DNA of 43,789 nucleotides from an uncultured Clostridia bacterium (GTDB lineage: Bacteria; Bacillota; Clostridia; Christensenellales; UBA3700), in the NCBI GenBank assembly GCA_944381275.1, contig CALWKO010000010.1, forward strand, positions 1-43,789, given 5' to 3'. Below the pieces are notes generated by a model. That model was not told where the DNA came from and searched no databases. It was given only the letters and a program-made list of their open reading frames with translations. A program made the translations under genes and the position numbers. Below, piece after piece: positions 6,549 to 15,045 of this stretch (its first letter is position 1; every line of letters starts with the position of its first letter).

Positions 6549-7376
6549 TTAATTCTTGATATGAACGTCAAGTTGATTATAGGGGATCTCCACGTTGTTG
6601 GCGATGAGGGCGTCGGTGACGCGCTCCATGAGGTCCGCCTTGACGTCGTCGTAGTTTTCCGTGAGCGTCCACACCTTTAAGGTGAAGACCAGGCTGCTGG
6701 CGGCTTGCTCGCTCAGGGTTATGGAGGGGGCGGGCTCTTCCAGGCATTGACCGTTATCCGCCACGCATTGCATGATGATGTCCTTGGCGCGCTTGTAGTC
6801 CTTGGTGTACGCCACGCCGAAGGAAAGATCTATGCGGCGGGTGGGTTTGGAGTTGTAGTTGGTCACCTTGTCCGTGGTGAGGTCGGAGTTGGGGATACAC
6901 ACCGTTTCGTTGGTGGAAGTGACCAGGTAGGTATACATGATGGTGATGTTTTCCACCACGCCGGTGGCGCTTTCACTGGATATTTTATCCCCTATTTTGA
7001 AGGGGCGGGTGATCAAAATTACTATGCCCGCAGCGAGGTTGGAAAGGCTGCCTTGCAGGGCGAGGCCGACCGTTACGCCCAGGGAAGCGATGGCTGCGGA
7101 GATAGAGGAAGTTTCAAAGCCGAGGTAGCCGATATAGACGCATACGGCGATAAATTTGATTATCCTGCCCAGCCAGGGGGTTAAGACCACGCGCAGGGTT
7201 TTGTCTACATTCTTCTTTTCCAGCCGCTTGTTCAGCTTGCGGATGAGCACGTTGGTGAGCTTGCATACGATAAAGAGGACTATGCCGCCGATGACCACCT
7301 TTAAGCCCTCGGTGGTCAGCCATTGCCATACGATATCCAATATCTCGCTGAACGTGATCGCGCTTAACAGATTCAT
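6549..7376 (-). CDS. MscS-family mechanosensitive channel
   Basis: A 275-residue inner-membrane protein close to the size of E. coli MscS. About three hydrophobic segments lie in residues 20-125. The pore helix region ASLGVTVGLALQGSLSNLAAG and the following RPFKIGD are the family signature. The soluble beta and alpha/beta vestibule fills the rest. Its role is to open under membrane tension and release solutes on osmotic downshift. It starts four bases inside the coaE stop (ATGA overlap), with GGAGGAGAG upstream, so it is translationally coupled as last gene of the Na/Pi-polA-coaE-mscS run. Confidence 0.93.
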   Translation of the reverse strand: MNLLSAITFSEILDIVWQWLTTEGLKVVIGGIVLFIVCKLTNVLIRKLNKRLEKKNVDKTLRVVLTPWLGRIIKFIAVCVYIGYLGFETSSISAAIASLGVTVGLALQGSLSNLAAGIVILITRPFKIGDKISSESATGVVENITIMYTYLVTSTNETVCIPNSDLTTDKVTNYNSKPTRRIDLSFGVAYTKDYKRAKDIIMQCVADNGQCLEEPAPSITLSEQAASSLVFTLKVWTLTENYDDVKADLMERVTDALIANNVEIPYNQLDVHIKN

Positions 7377-8101
7377 TGCTCTCCTCCTTCGCCGCCTTCA
7401 TCGGCTTGCGATTCTTCTTGTTGTTCTTCTTCGCCCTCTTCCATTCGCTCGCTAAGCTCCTGCATGGCTTGCTTGGCGGCTTGCCTTTCTTGACGTTTTT
7501 TCTTCTTTTCCGCCTTTATTTCGTCCTCTTCGTCCTTCTTCAAAGCGGCGAGCATGTCGTCCACCGCAAGGGCGAGATCGGCGAGGGTGCCGTTGTTTTC
7601 CAATATGTAATCGGCGTTTATCTCCAAAAGCGCGTCGTTCGCGCGGTGGGAATCCACTTGCGCCACCTGCTCTTCCGTCTTGCCGTCACGCTCCTTCACC
7701 CTCTCGGCGCGGACGGAAGGGTCCGCCTTGACGTAGACGCATTTGTCGAACATGTCCTGCCAATTGCTCTCCACAAGCAGAGGCACTTCCGCGTACGCTT
7801 CCGGGAAGCCGTCCAGGATGCGCCTTAGGCAGGCGCGGATCTGCGGGTGCGCGATGGAGTTGAGCTTGGCGAGCTGCACTTTGTCGTTATACACCACCTT
7901 GGCGAGCGCGGGCAAGTCTATCTCCCCGTCCTTGACCACGCCGGGAAAATTGATGTCGATCGCCTCGATATAGTCGGGGCTGTGCACCACCACGTTTTTG
8001 TATATCTCGTCGCAGCTGCAAGTGCGCTTGCCCTTTTTGCGGAGCAGCTCCATTACGGACGACTTGCCGCTGCCTATCTTGCCGTATATTGCCACATACA
8101 T
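7373..8101 (-). CDS. coaE: Dephospho-CoA kinase with a charged C-terminal extension
   Basis: A 242-residue protein catalysing the last step of coenzyme A synthesis: ATP-dependent 3'-phosphorylation of dephospho-CoA. The P-loop GKIGSGKS is at residues 7-14. The family CSCDEI (aspartate after the first helix), IAHPQI and EVPLLVES blocks are present, as is the RANDALLEINADYILENNG region. Residues after about 190 are an added tail: lysine-rich, then almost wholly E/Q/G, which normal CoaE (about 200 residues) lacks. It begins directly at the polA stop with no gap. Confidence 0.92.
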   Translation of the reverse strand: MYVAIYGKIGSGKSSVMELLRKKGKRTCSCDEIYKNVVVHSPDYIEAIDINFPGVVKDGEIDLPALAKVVYNDKVQLAKLNSIAHPQIRACLRRILDGFPEAYAEVPLLVESNWQDMFDKCVYVKADPSVRAERVKERDGKTEEQVAQVDSHRANDALLEINADYILENNGTLADLALAVDDMLAALKKDEEDEIKAEKKKKRQERQAAKQAMQELSERMEEGEEEQQEESQADEGGEGGEQ

Positions 8102-10645
8102 TTATTTAGCCTCCAGCCAATTGCCGCCTTTGCCGACGCTCACAACCAGCTTCACTTTTAATTGTATCACGTTTTCCATGCTTTCGCGCAAAAGTTTTTG
8201 CACTTTTTCCGCCTCTTCAGGCAAGGCGTCGATGATGAGTTCGTCGTGCACTTGCATGATGAGGCGCGATTTGTATCCGCCCTCTTGCAAGCCGCGCGCC
8301 ACTTTTAGCATGGCTATCTTTATTATGTCGCTCGCCGTGCCTTGCAGGGGCATGTTGAGCGCGACGCGTTCGCCGAAGCCGCGCTGATTGGCGTTCGAGG
8401 CTTTGAGTTCGGGCACTTCCCTGCGCCTGCCGAACAGCGTTTGCGCGTAACCCTTTTCCTTTGCCTCTTCTATGGCTTCGTTCATATATGCTTTTACTCG
8501 GGGATAGGTGGCGAAATACCCCTGCATAAACTCCTTGGCACGCGCCCTAGAAATGCCCAAATCCTTGGCAAGCCCGTATTCGCTTATGCCGTAGATGATG
8601 CCGAAATTCACCGCTTTGGCGTGCCTGCGCATTTGCGGAGTGACCATGTCCTCCGGCACGCGGAACACCTTGGCGGCGGTGGCGGTGTGTATGTCCCGCC
8701 CCGCGTTGAACGCCGCGCACATCGCCTCATCCCCGCTGAAATGCGCCATGAGCCTAAGCTCTATTTGCGAATAGTCGGCGGTGACGAGCACGTTGCCGGG
8801 CGAGGCGATGAACAGCTTTCTTATGAGCGCGCCCTCCGCCTTCCTCACCGGGATGTTCTGCAAGTTGGGTTCGGCGGAGGAGAGCCTGCCGGTAGATGTC
8901 GCCGTCTGCTTGAACACGGTGTGCAACTTATCGTTTTCGTCCACGAGCGGGAGCATGCCGAACACATAGGTGGAGCGCAGCTTGGCTATCTCGCGGTAGC
9001 GCAGGATGAGGGGGATGACGGGATGTTCGTCCTCCAGCTCGGAGAGCACTTCCACGTTGGTGGAATAGCCGCGCTTGTTCTTTTTGCCGCTCTTCAAACC
9101 GAGCTTTTCAAAGAGAATGTGCGCGAGCTGCTGGGGGGAATTTATGTTGAATTCCTCGCCCGTGAGCTCGTATATGCCGCTCGTGAGGTCGCCCAAGATG
9201 CGGTCAAATTCCTCGTTGAGCTCGGTCAGCCCCTGCTTGTCCACGCGGAAACCGGCTTCTTCCATGCCGTACAGCACGGGGACGAGGGGGAGTTCCATAT
9301 CCGTGTATATCTTATACATGCCCTTGTCCTTTACCCCCTGCTCGGCGGCTTCTTTCAAAGCAAAAGCCGCGCACGCGGGGTTGGAAGGGTCTATGCCGAA
9401 GGATGTGAAGGCGTCCGATTGCGTCTTGTATGTGCGGTTGGCGTCGTCCAGCCAGGCGAGGATGAGCACGTCGTCCTCCACGCCGCGCAGGGCGATGTTA
9501 TGCCCCGCAAGCGTGTGCATAAGGGTCTTTTGGTCGTACACCATCTTTTTAACGGTTTCGTCTTGCAAAACGTCCTTCATCATCTCCAGGGCGCGGGAAT
9601 ATTCCAAGCCTTCGTCAAAGAGCGTCTGCGCGGGCATGAGCTTGGCGCCGTGCTTGACGTCATACGCCAAAAACAAGCCGCCCTCGAGGGAAAGGGACAT
9701 ACGTCCCGCCGATTTTACGGCGGTGAGGAAGGAATTCATCCCCTCTTCAGAACTTATCTCCGTCACCTCGTAACCGTAGTCGAGCGGCTTTGAAGCGCCC
9801 TCCTTCACGGGCAGGCGGTCGGCTATTTTGATGAGCCCGTACTTGAGCAGTTCTTCCTTGGCGCCCTGCTCGAAGGGCATTTTCAGCTCCGCCTGCTCCA
9901 CGGTGAGCGGCAGAGGGATGTCGCATTTGATGGTGGCGAGGGTGTAGGACATGTAAGCGCTTTCCTTGCCCTCTTCCAGCCTTTCTTTCAGCTTGCCCTT
10001 CACCTCATCCAAGTGGGCGTATACGCCGCCCAAATCGGAATATTTGGCGAGCAAGTCCTTTGCCGTCTTCTCGCCCACGCCCGCAACGCCAGGGATATTA
10101 TCGGAAGCATCGCCCATGAGCGCTTTTAAGTCTATCACCTGCGAGGGGGTCAAGCCGTCCTCTTTCAGCCGCTCGGGGGTGTAGTCCTCCACGTCGCTCA
10201 CTCCCCTTTTGGTGAGGAGCACGTGCACGCGGTCGGACACAAGCTGCAGGCTGTCCCTGTCCCCGGTGACGATAAAGGCGGGGTATTCCCACTGCTTGGA
10301 GATGGAGCCGATGATGTCGTCCGCCTCGAAGCCGTCCATCTCCGCAACGGGGATGTTCATGGCGCGGAGAATGCTTTTGAGCGGCTCCAGCTGCTCGGCG
10401 AGCTCTTGCGGCATGGGCTTTCTTTGCGCCTTGTACCCGGCGTAGATCTCCTTACGGAATACGGGCGCTTTGCGGTCGAAAACAGCCACGGCATGAGTGG
10501 GCTTATACTTGTTTATCACGTTGATAAGCATGTTCATGTAGCCGAAGATGGCGCCCGTGTGCATGCCGCTCCTATCCGTGAGGTTGGGCATGGCGTAATA
10601 GGCGCGGTTGAGCAGTGAGTTGCTGTCTAATAAAAGCAGTTGCAT
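8102..10645 (-). CDS. polA: DNA polymerase I
   Basis: An 847-residue enzyme of repair and Okazaki-fragment processing. Residues 1-290 form the 5'-3' flap nuclease (LLLLDSNSLLNRAYYA, DGFEADDIIG, GDRDSLQLV, GDASDNIPGVAGVGEKTA). The middle region, about 290-470, has the exonuclease fold but lacks the DxE and later acidic motifs (it reads AGRMSLSLEGGLF), so proofreading is probably absent, as in many Gram-positive PolA. The polymerase domain has motif A DYSQIELR (about residue 627), motif B RRHAKAVNFGIIYG and motif C VHDELIID (about 800). The start has AAGGGGA upstream. It is followed without a gap by coaE, a common Firmicutes order. Confidence 0.96.
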   Translation of the reverse strand: MQLLLLDSNSLLNRAYYAMPNLTDRSGMHTGAIFGYMNMLINVINKYKPTHAVAVFDRKAPVFRKEIYAGYKAQRKPMPQELAEQLEPLKSILRAMNIPVAEMDGFEADDIIGSISKQWEYPAFIVTGDRDSLQLVSDRVHVLLTKRGVSDVEDYTPERLKEDGLTPSQVIDLKALMGDASDNIPGVAGVGEKTAKDLLAKYSDLGGVYAHLDEVKGKLKERLEEGKESAYMSYTLATIKCDIPLPLTVEQAELKMPFEQGAKEELLKYGLIKIADRLPVKEGASKPLDYGYEVTEISSEEGMNSFLTAVKSAGRMSLSLEGGLFLAYDVKHGAKLMPAQTLFDEGLEYSRALEMMKDVLQDETVKKMVYDQKTLMHTLAGHNIALRGVEDDVLILAWLDDANRTYKTQSDAFTSFGIDPSNPACAAFALKEAAEQGVKDKGMYKIYTDMELPLVPVLYGMEEAGFRVDKQGLTELNEEFDRILGDLTSGIYELTGEEFNINSPQQLAHILFEKLGLKSGKKNKRGYSTNVEVLSELEDEHPVIPLILRYREIAKLRSTYVFGMLPLVDENDKLHTVFKQTATSTGRLSSAEPNLQNIPVRKAEGALIRKLFIASPGNVLVTADYSQIELRLMAHFSGDEAMCAAFNAGRDIHTATAAKVFRVPEDMVTPQMRRHAKAVNFGIIYGISEYGLAKDLGISRARAKEFMQGYFATYPRVKAYMNEAIEEAKEKGYAQTLFGRRREVPELKASNANQRGFGERVALNMPLQGTASDIIKIAMLKVARGLQEGGYKSRLIMQVHDELIIDALPEEAEKVQKLLRESMENVIQLKVKLVVSVGKGGNWLEAK

Positions 10646-10666
10646 AACATTCCCCTTGTGCCGCGA

Positions 10667-12334
10667 TCACTCGGCGGCGGTTACTTCTTCGTGTGCCTTG
10701 GCAGGCTCTTTTACATACGTCTTCATACCGCGGAAGATGTTGAACAGGTGGTCGCCGATGCGCTCCAAGTTGTTCACGAGCGGTATGTATATGGTCGCGG
10801 TGAAGGCGGTGCATTCGCCCGACTTCATGCGCGCAAGGTGGGCGTCCTCCATGGCAAGATAAAGCTTGTCCACCTTCTGCTCCATCCCCTCTATTTCGCT
10901 AGAGAGGGAGATATCCTTGCGGTCGAATTCCTCCTGCACACCCGCCTTTAAGCTGTCCAGCGCCTCACGCATTTGCGCGAGCTCTTCCACGCCCGCGGGG
11001 GAGATCTTGGCGTTGTTTTGCTTGAGCGAGGCTGTGAATTCCATTATGTTTTGCGCAAGATCCGCGATCCTGTCTATATCCGAGATGGTCTTGTGGTAGG
11101 TGGCTATCTCCGTTTCCGCCTCCACGCCCGGATCGCCGTCGGAAAGTTTGATGAGGTATTGCACGAGCGCGCCCTTGCTCCTCATTATTGCCTTGTCGCG
11201 CTTGTCAAATTCATCCTGACCGGATAAGTCCACGTCGCGGATGGCGTTCAGGCTCAATGTGAGGTTGGCATAGGCGTCGTCAAGCATGCGCATGAGCTCC
11301 CGCCTCACCTGCCCCAAAGCCACGGCGGGCGAGGAGAGCAGGCGTTCGTCGGCGTACTTCAAGTCGCTCTCTTCCTCGCTCTTCTTCCTTTCCGGCACCA
11401 TGAGGGTGGCGAGCTTGACCAGCGGCTTGATGAAGCCTATCAAGAGCAGAGTCGTCACCACGTTGAAGATGGTGTGGAACATGGCTATTTGCGTTTGAAT
11501 TTCCGGGAAAGCCGCCTGCAGCCAAGTCGATACGGGCGCTAAGTAGCAGATGATGAAGAACACGAGCGAGCCGAAGCAGTTGAACAGCAGGTGGATCACC
11601 GAAGCGCGCTTTGCGTTCGCGTTCGCGCCTATGCCGGCGAGCAGCGCCGTTACGCAGGTGCCGATGTTTATGCCCAGCGTGGCAAAGAGCGCCGCGTCCA
11701 GCGTGACCAGCCCCTGCCCCGCCATGGTTATCAAAATGCCCGTGGTGGCGGAAGAACTCTGCACTATGCCCGTTATAAGCAGACCGATAAAGAAGAGCAA
11801 AAAGGGATTGGTTGCGGATACGAATAGGTTGCGTATTTGATCCATCTCGCTTATCGTCTTCATCGCCGCGGACATTATGTAAAGTCCCGCAAAGATCATG
11901 CCGAAGCCGGCGATTATCATGCCCGCCGTCTTCACCTTGGGCTTGCTTATCATGGTCATGAAAAAGCCTATGCCCGTGAGCATGATGAAAAATTCCGTGA
12001 CGGGCAAAAATTGCAGCGCCACTATCTGCGCCGTTATCGTGGTGCCGATGTTCGCGCCCATTATTATGCCCGTGGCTTGGAACAGCGTCATGATGCCGGC
12101 GTTCACAAAGCCCACCACCATGACCGTGGTGGCGGACGAACTTTGAATGACCGCGGTGACCACCGTGCCTATACCCACGGCGGCAAAGCGGTTGTTGCCC
12201 ACCTTGCCCAGCAGGGTTTTGATCTGATCGCCCGCCGCGTTTTGCAGATAGTCGCCCAATATCTTCATTCCGAAGAGAAAGACGCCCAATCCGCCCAGCG
12301 TGACGAGCACTGCCTTTACGATTTCAAGTGCCAT
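10667..12334 (-). CDS. Na/Pi cotransporter family protein with PhoU-like C-terminal domain
   Basis: A 555-residue membrane protein. Residues 1-310 hold the transporter core with the two inverted QSSSATT motifs (about 65 and 195) that define the PNaS family, separated and followed by hydrophobic helices. From about 340 it is soluble, helical and charged, matching the PhoU-like domain often fused to bacterial members. The expected role is sodium-driven phosphate handling, or control of it; some members are implicated in nucleotide-signal or phosphate homeostasis, so direction and substrate are not certain. First gene of the Na/Pi-polA-coaE-mscS operon, with a clear promoter upstream and a GGGGA ribosome site. 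Confidence 0.9.
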   Translation of the reverse strand: MALEIVKAVLVTLGGLGVFLFGMKILGDYLQNAAGDQIKTLLGKVGNNRFAAVGIGTVVTAVIQSSSATTVMVVGFVNAGIMTLFQATGIIMGANIGTTITAQIVALQFLPVTEFFIMLTGIGFFMTMISKPKVKTAGMIIAGFGMIFAGLYIMSAAMKTISEMDQIRNLFVSATNPFLLFFIGLLITGIVQSSSATTGILITMAGQGLVTLDAALFATLGINIGTCVTALLAGIGANANAKRASVIHLLFNCFGSLVFFIICYLAPVSTWLQAAFPEIQTQIAMFHTIFNVVTTLLLIGFIKPLVKLATLMVPERKKSEEESDLKYADERLLSSPAVALGQVRRELMRMLDDAYANLTLSLNAIRDVDLSGQDEFDKRDKAIMRSKGALVQYLIKLSDGDPGVEAETEIATYHKTISDIDRIADLAQNIMEFTASLKQNNAKISPAGVEELAQMREALDSLKAGVQEEFDRKDISLSSEIEGMEQKVDKLYLAMEDAHLARMKSGECTAFTATIYIPLVNNLERIGDHLFNIFRGMKTYVKEPAKAHEEVTAAE

Positions 12335-12396
12335 ATTATAAATCCCCGTGCGGTATTTCCCTCCGCCGATTGCGGCGGATAAGATTACGCAAGATA

Positions 12397-12426
12397 ATTA
12401 TATCATATGTCGCCCCGCCATTGCAA
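12397..12426 (-). promoter_or_regulatory. Promoter of the Na/Pi-polA-coaE-mscS operon
   Basis: On the minus strand: TTGCAA (12426-12421), an 18-base spacer, TATAAT (12402-12397), with an extended -10 (TGATATAAT). The leader is about 55-60 bases. Confidence 0.7.
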
Positions 12427-12554
12427 ACTATTGTCCGCGGCGGTGCAGATGAATTTTTTTATATGAAGATAATGGATAAATATGCGATATATGTCGAGAA
12501 AGCAGGGACATATCGCGGCAAAAATTTTTTTGCGCCGCGGCGCGTAAGCAAAAA

Positions 12555-12591
12555 GCAAGAAAACGGGCGGGCATTTTGCAATGCCCGCCCG
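12555..12591 (-). terminator. Terminator of the topoisomerase genes
   Basis: CGGGCGGGCATT (12564-12575) pairs with AATGCCCGCCCG (12580-12591). On the minus strand it is followed by a T-rich GTTTTCTTGCTTTTT. Confidence 0.85.
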
Positions 12592-12606
12592 AGTAATTTT
12601 TACTCT

Positions 12607-15042
12607 TTATATGTTTATATTATTGTCCTTGGCTCCGCTCACCTTTTTATCGGGGAATTTGAGCGGCTTTAAGATGTTCTTGCCCTTGTTGCCCCTGTCG
12701 TCGATGGGGAGAGATTCCGTGTTCACGCAATACGTCTTACCCTCCGAATCGATGAGGGCGAAGTCGTAAGGCAGGGTGACCAAGCCCACATATACTGCGG
12801 GATTGCTTTCGTCGAACAGCTTTACGCCCTTGCGGTAACGCCTGCCCGGGTCGATGTCCGCCAGGATGACGCGCTTGGCATAGCCGTTCTCCTGCACGAG
12901 CACTATCTCCCCTTCGCTGCCGTTTTCCTTGGCAAAGACCACCTCGTCGCCCGCGGCAAGCTGCATGCTGCCCACGCCGCGCGACTTCCTGCCCTGCACG
13001 GGGATGTCGTCGCTCTGCGCGTTAAGCACCATGCCCTTCTTGCTCACAAAGAGGATGTACGGCTCTTCGCCCTTAACGTCCACGCTCAGCACGCTGTCAC
13101 CTTCTTTCAGCACGATCGCGGGGTAGACGTTCTTTTTATCGAGCGAATATTCCGCCGCGTCGGTGCACTTGACCATGCCCAGGCGGGTATAGAAGTTGAG
13201 CGCCTTGCCCGCAAGCTCGCCTGCGGTGAAGAAGGTGATCACCTTTTCGTCGCTGTCGATTTTAGAGATCTTGTTGAGGGCGGTGGCTTTGCCCTTCCAC
13301 TTGCCGTCTTCCAATTGGTCTATGCTGAACACGCACGCGTTGCCCTTGTCCGTAAAGGCGACGACGTTGCTCAAATTGTCCGCCGCTGCCGCCTTTATCG
13401 CAAGGTCGGAGGGTGCATTTTCGCCCGCGCCCTTTATTGCGGCGCTGAAGGACTTTTGCGACATAAACTTAAAGCCCGCTTCCGTGAGCACGAGCACGCC
13501 GCGGCGCTCCACCTTGGCGTTCAAGTCGACGGAGGCTATCTCCATCTTATCGGGATGCAGCAGCTTGGTGCGGCGGGGGATGGCGTACTTCTTCTTGACC
13601 TCGGCGAGCTCTTTTTTCACCACGGTGAGCTGGCGCGCTTTGGAGGACATGATGGATTCGTACTCCTTGATCATCTCCTTGAGCTGGGCGATTTCCTCGA
13701 TGAGTTTGCTTATATCCAGCTTAGAGAGCCTTTTTAATTGCATATCCAGCACGGCTACGGCTTGTTTTTCCGTCAAGTTGAAGCGCTCCTTCAGCTTTTC
13801 CTTTTGCTCGGTGTAGTTTGCCGCGGCAAGGATGATGTCGATGACCTCGCGGATGTTGTTCACCGCGATGAGCAAGCCTTGCAGGATGTGTTCGCGTTTT
13901 TTGGCGGCGGTGAGGTCGTATTGCGTGCGCCTGTACACCACCTGGCGCTGATACTCCACATAATACTTGATTATGTCGAGCAAGCCCAGCTCCTGCGGGC
14001 GGCCGTCCGCTATCGCCACCATATACACGGATATGGCGGTTTGCAGGCGGGTTTTTACAAAGAGTTTTTGCAATATCTTCTTGGCGTCCGCGTCCTTGCG
14101 CAGCTTTATCACCGCCCTCACGCCCGTGCGGTCGGATTCGTCGATAACCTCGGTGATGTCGCCGAAGTTATCCTTGCTGGAATCTTTTAACTTGATTATA
14201 TCGCTGAGCAGTTCGCCCTTCCTCACCTCGTAGGGGAATTCGGTTATCACGATGGATTTTTTATCGCCGTCTTCTTCCACAAAGGCGTTGGCGCGCAGGG
14301 TTATCCTGCCCTTGCCCGTGGCGTAGGCGTTCACCACCCCTTCGTCCTGCACCACATATCCGCCGGTGGGGAAGTCGGGCGCAGGGATTATCTTCATTAT
14401 CTCGTCCAGGGTGATGCGCTTGTTTTCGATGTACGCGATGCACGCGTCTATCGTTTCGCCCAGGTTGTGAGGGGGAATCTTGGTCGTAAGTCCCACCGCT
14501 ATGCCGCTGGCGCCGTTGACGAGCAGGTTGGGGAAGCGCCCGGGGAGTACGTCGGGTTCTTCCAGCGTGTCGTCGAAGTTGAGGGACATGGGGACGGTGT
14601 CCTTGTTTATGTCGCGCAAAAGCTCGGTGGCGAGCGGGGTGAGGCGCGCTTCGGTATACCTCATAGCCGCGGCGCCGTCGCCGTCCATCGAGCCGAAGTT
14701 GCCGTGCCCGTCCACCAAAGTAACGGACATGGTGAAGGACTGCGCCAATTTGACGAGCGCGCCGTATACTGACGAATCGCCGTGGGGGTGATATTTACCC
14801 AAGCAATCGCCCACGATGCGAGCGCATTTGCGGTGCGGCTTGTCGGGCGTTACGCCCATCTCCATCATGCTATATAAAATCCTTCTTTGCACGGGCTTTA
14901 AGCCGTCTTCCACGCGCGGGATTGCCCTGTCCATGATGACGTGCTCGGAGTAGGGCATCATGGAATTGCGCATGACGTCTTCTAAATTCTGCTCGATATA
15001 TTTGGTGTTATCTACTAGCTGTTCTTCTTTCTTTTTCGCCAT
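12607..15042 (-). CDS. parC: Type IIA topoisomerase subunit A, ParC-like
   Basis: An 811-residue DNA-cleaving subunit. The winged-helix region contains YHPHGDSSVYGALVKLAQ, and the catalytic tyrosine is Y129 in AAMRYTEARL. A coiled-coil tower follows at about 365-490, then a beta-pinwheel C-terminal domain. The QRRGGKG-type GyrA box, needed for gyrase wrapping, is not found where it should be, which favours topoisomerase IV (ParC) over GyrA; this assignment is inferred. The residue matching E. coli GyrA D87 is glycine (G94) while the S83 equivalent is kept (S90). It starts three bases after the stop of the B subunit, forming one operon. Confidence 0.85.
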   Translation of the reverse strand: MAKKKEEQLVDNTKYIEQNLEDVMRNSMMPYSEHVIMDRAIPRVEDGLKPVQRRILYSMMEMGVTPDKPHRKCARIVGDCLGKYHPHGDSSVYGALVKLAQSFTMSVTLVDGHGNFGSMDGDGAAAMRYTEARLTPLATELLRDINKDTVPMSLNFDDTLEEPDVLPGRFPNLLVNGASGIAVGLTTKIPPHNLGETIDACIAYIENKRITLDEIMKIIPAPDFPTGGYVVQDEGVVNAYATGKGRITLRANAFVEEDGDKKSIVITEFPYEVRKGELLSDIIKLKDSSKDNFGDITEVIDESDRTGVRAVIKLRKDADAKKILQKLFVKTRLQTAISVYMVAIADGRPQELGLLDIIKYYVEYQRQVVYRRTQYDLTAAKKREHILQGLLIAVNNIREVIDIILAAANYTEQKEKLKERFNLTEKQAVAVLDMQLKRLSKLDISKLIEEIAQLKEMIKEYESIMSSKARQLTVVKKELAEVKKKYAIPRRTKLLHPDKMEIASVDLNAKVERRGVLVLTEAGFKFMSQKSFSAAIKGAGENAPSDLAIKAAAADNLSNVVAFTDKGNACVFSIDQLEDGKWKGKATALNKISKIDSDEKVITFFTAGELAGKALNFYTRLGMVKCTDAAEYSLDKKNVYPAIVLKEGDSVLSVDVKGEEPYILFVSKKGMVLNAQSDDIPVQGRKSRGVGSMQLAAGDEVVFAKENGSEGEIVLVQENGYAKRVILADIDPGRRYRKGVKLFDESNPAVYVGLVTLPYDFALIDSEGKTYCVNTESLPIDDRGNKGKNILKPLKFPDKKVSGAKDNNINI

Positions 15043-15045
15043 ATC

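Noticed and set aside
8342..9793. Long plus-strand frames opposite polA, the Na/Pi transporter, portal, terminase and ileS
   Set aside because: They are shadows of GC-rich genes on the other strand, rich in H, R, G and V, without ribosome sites or family features.
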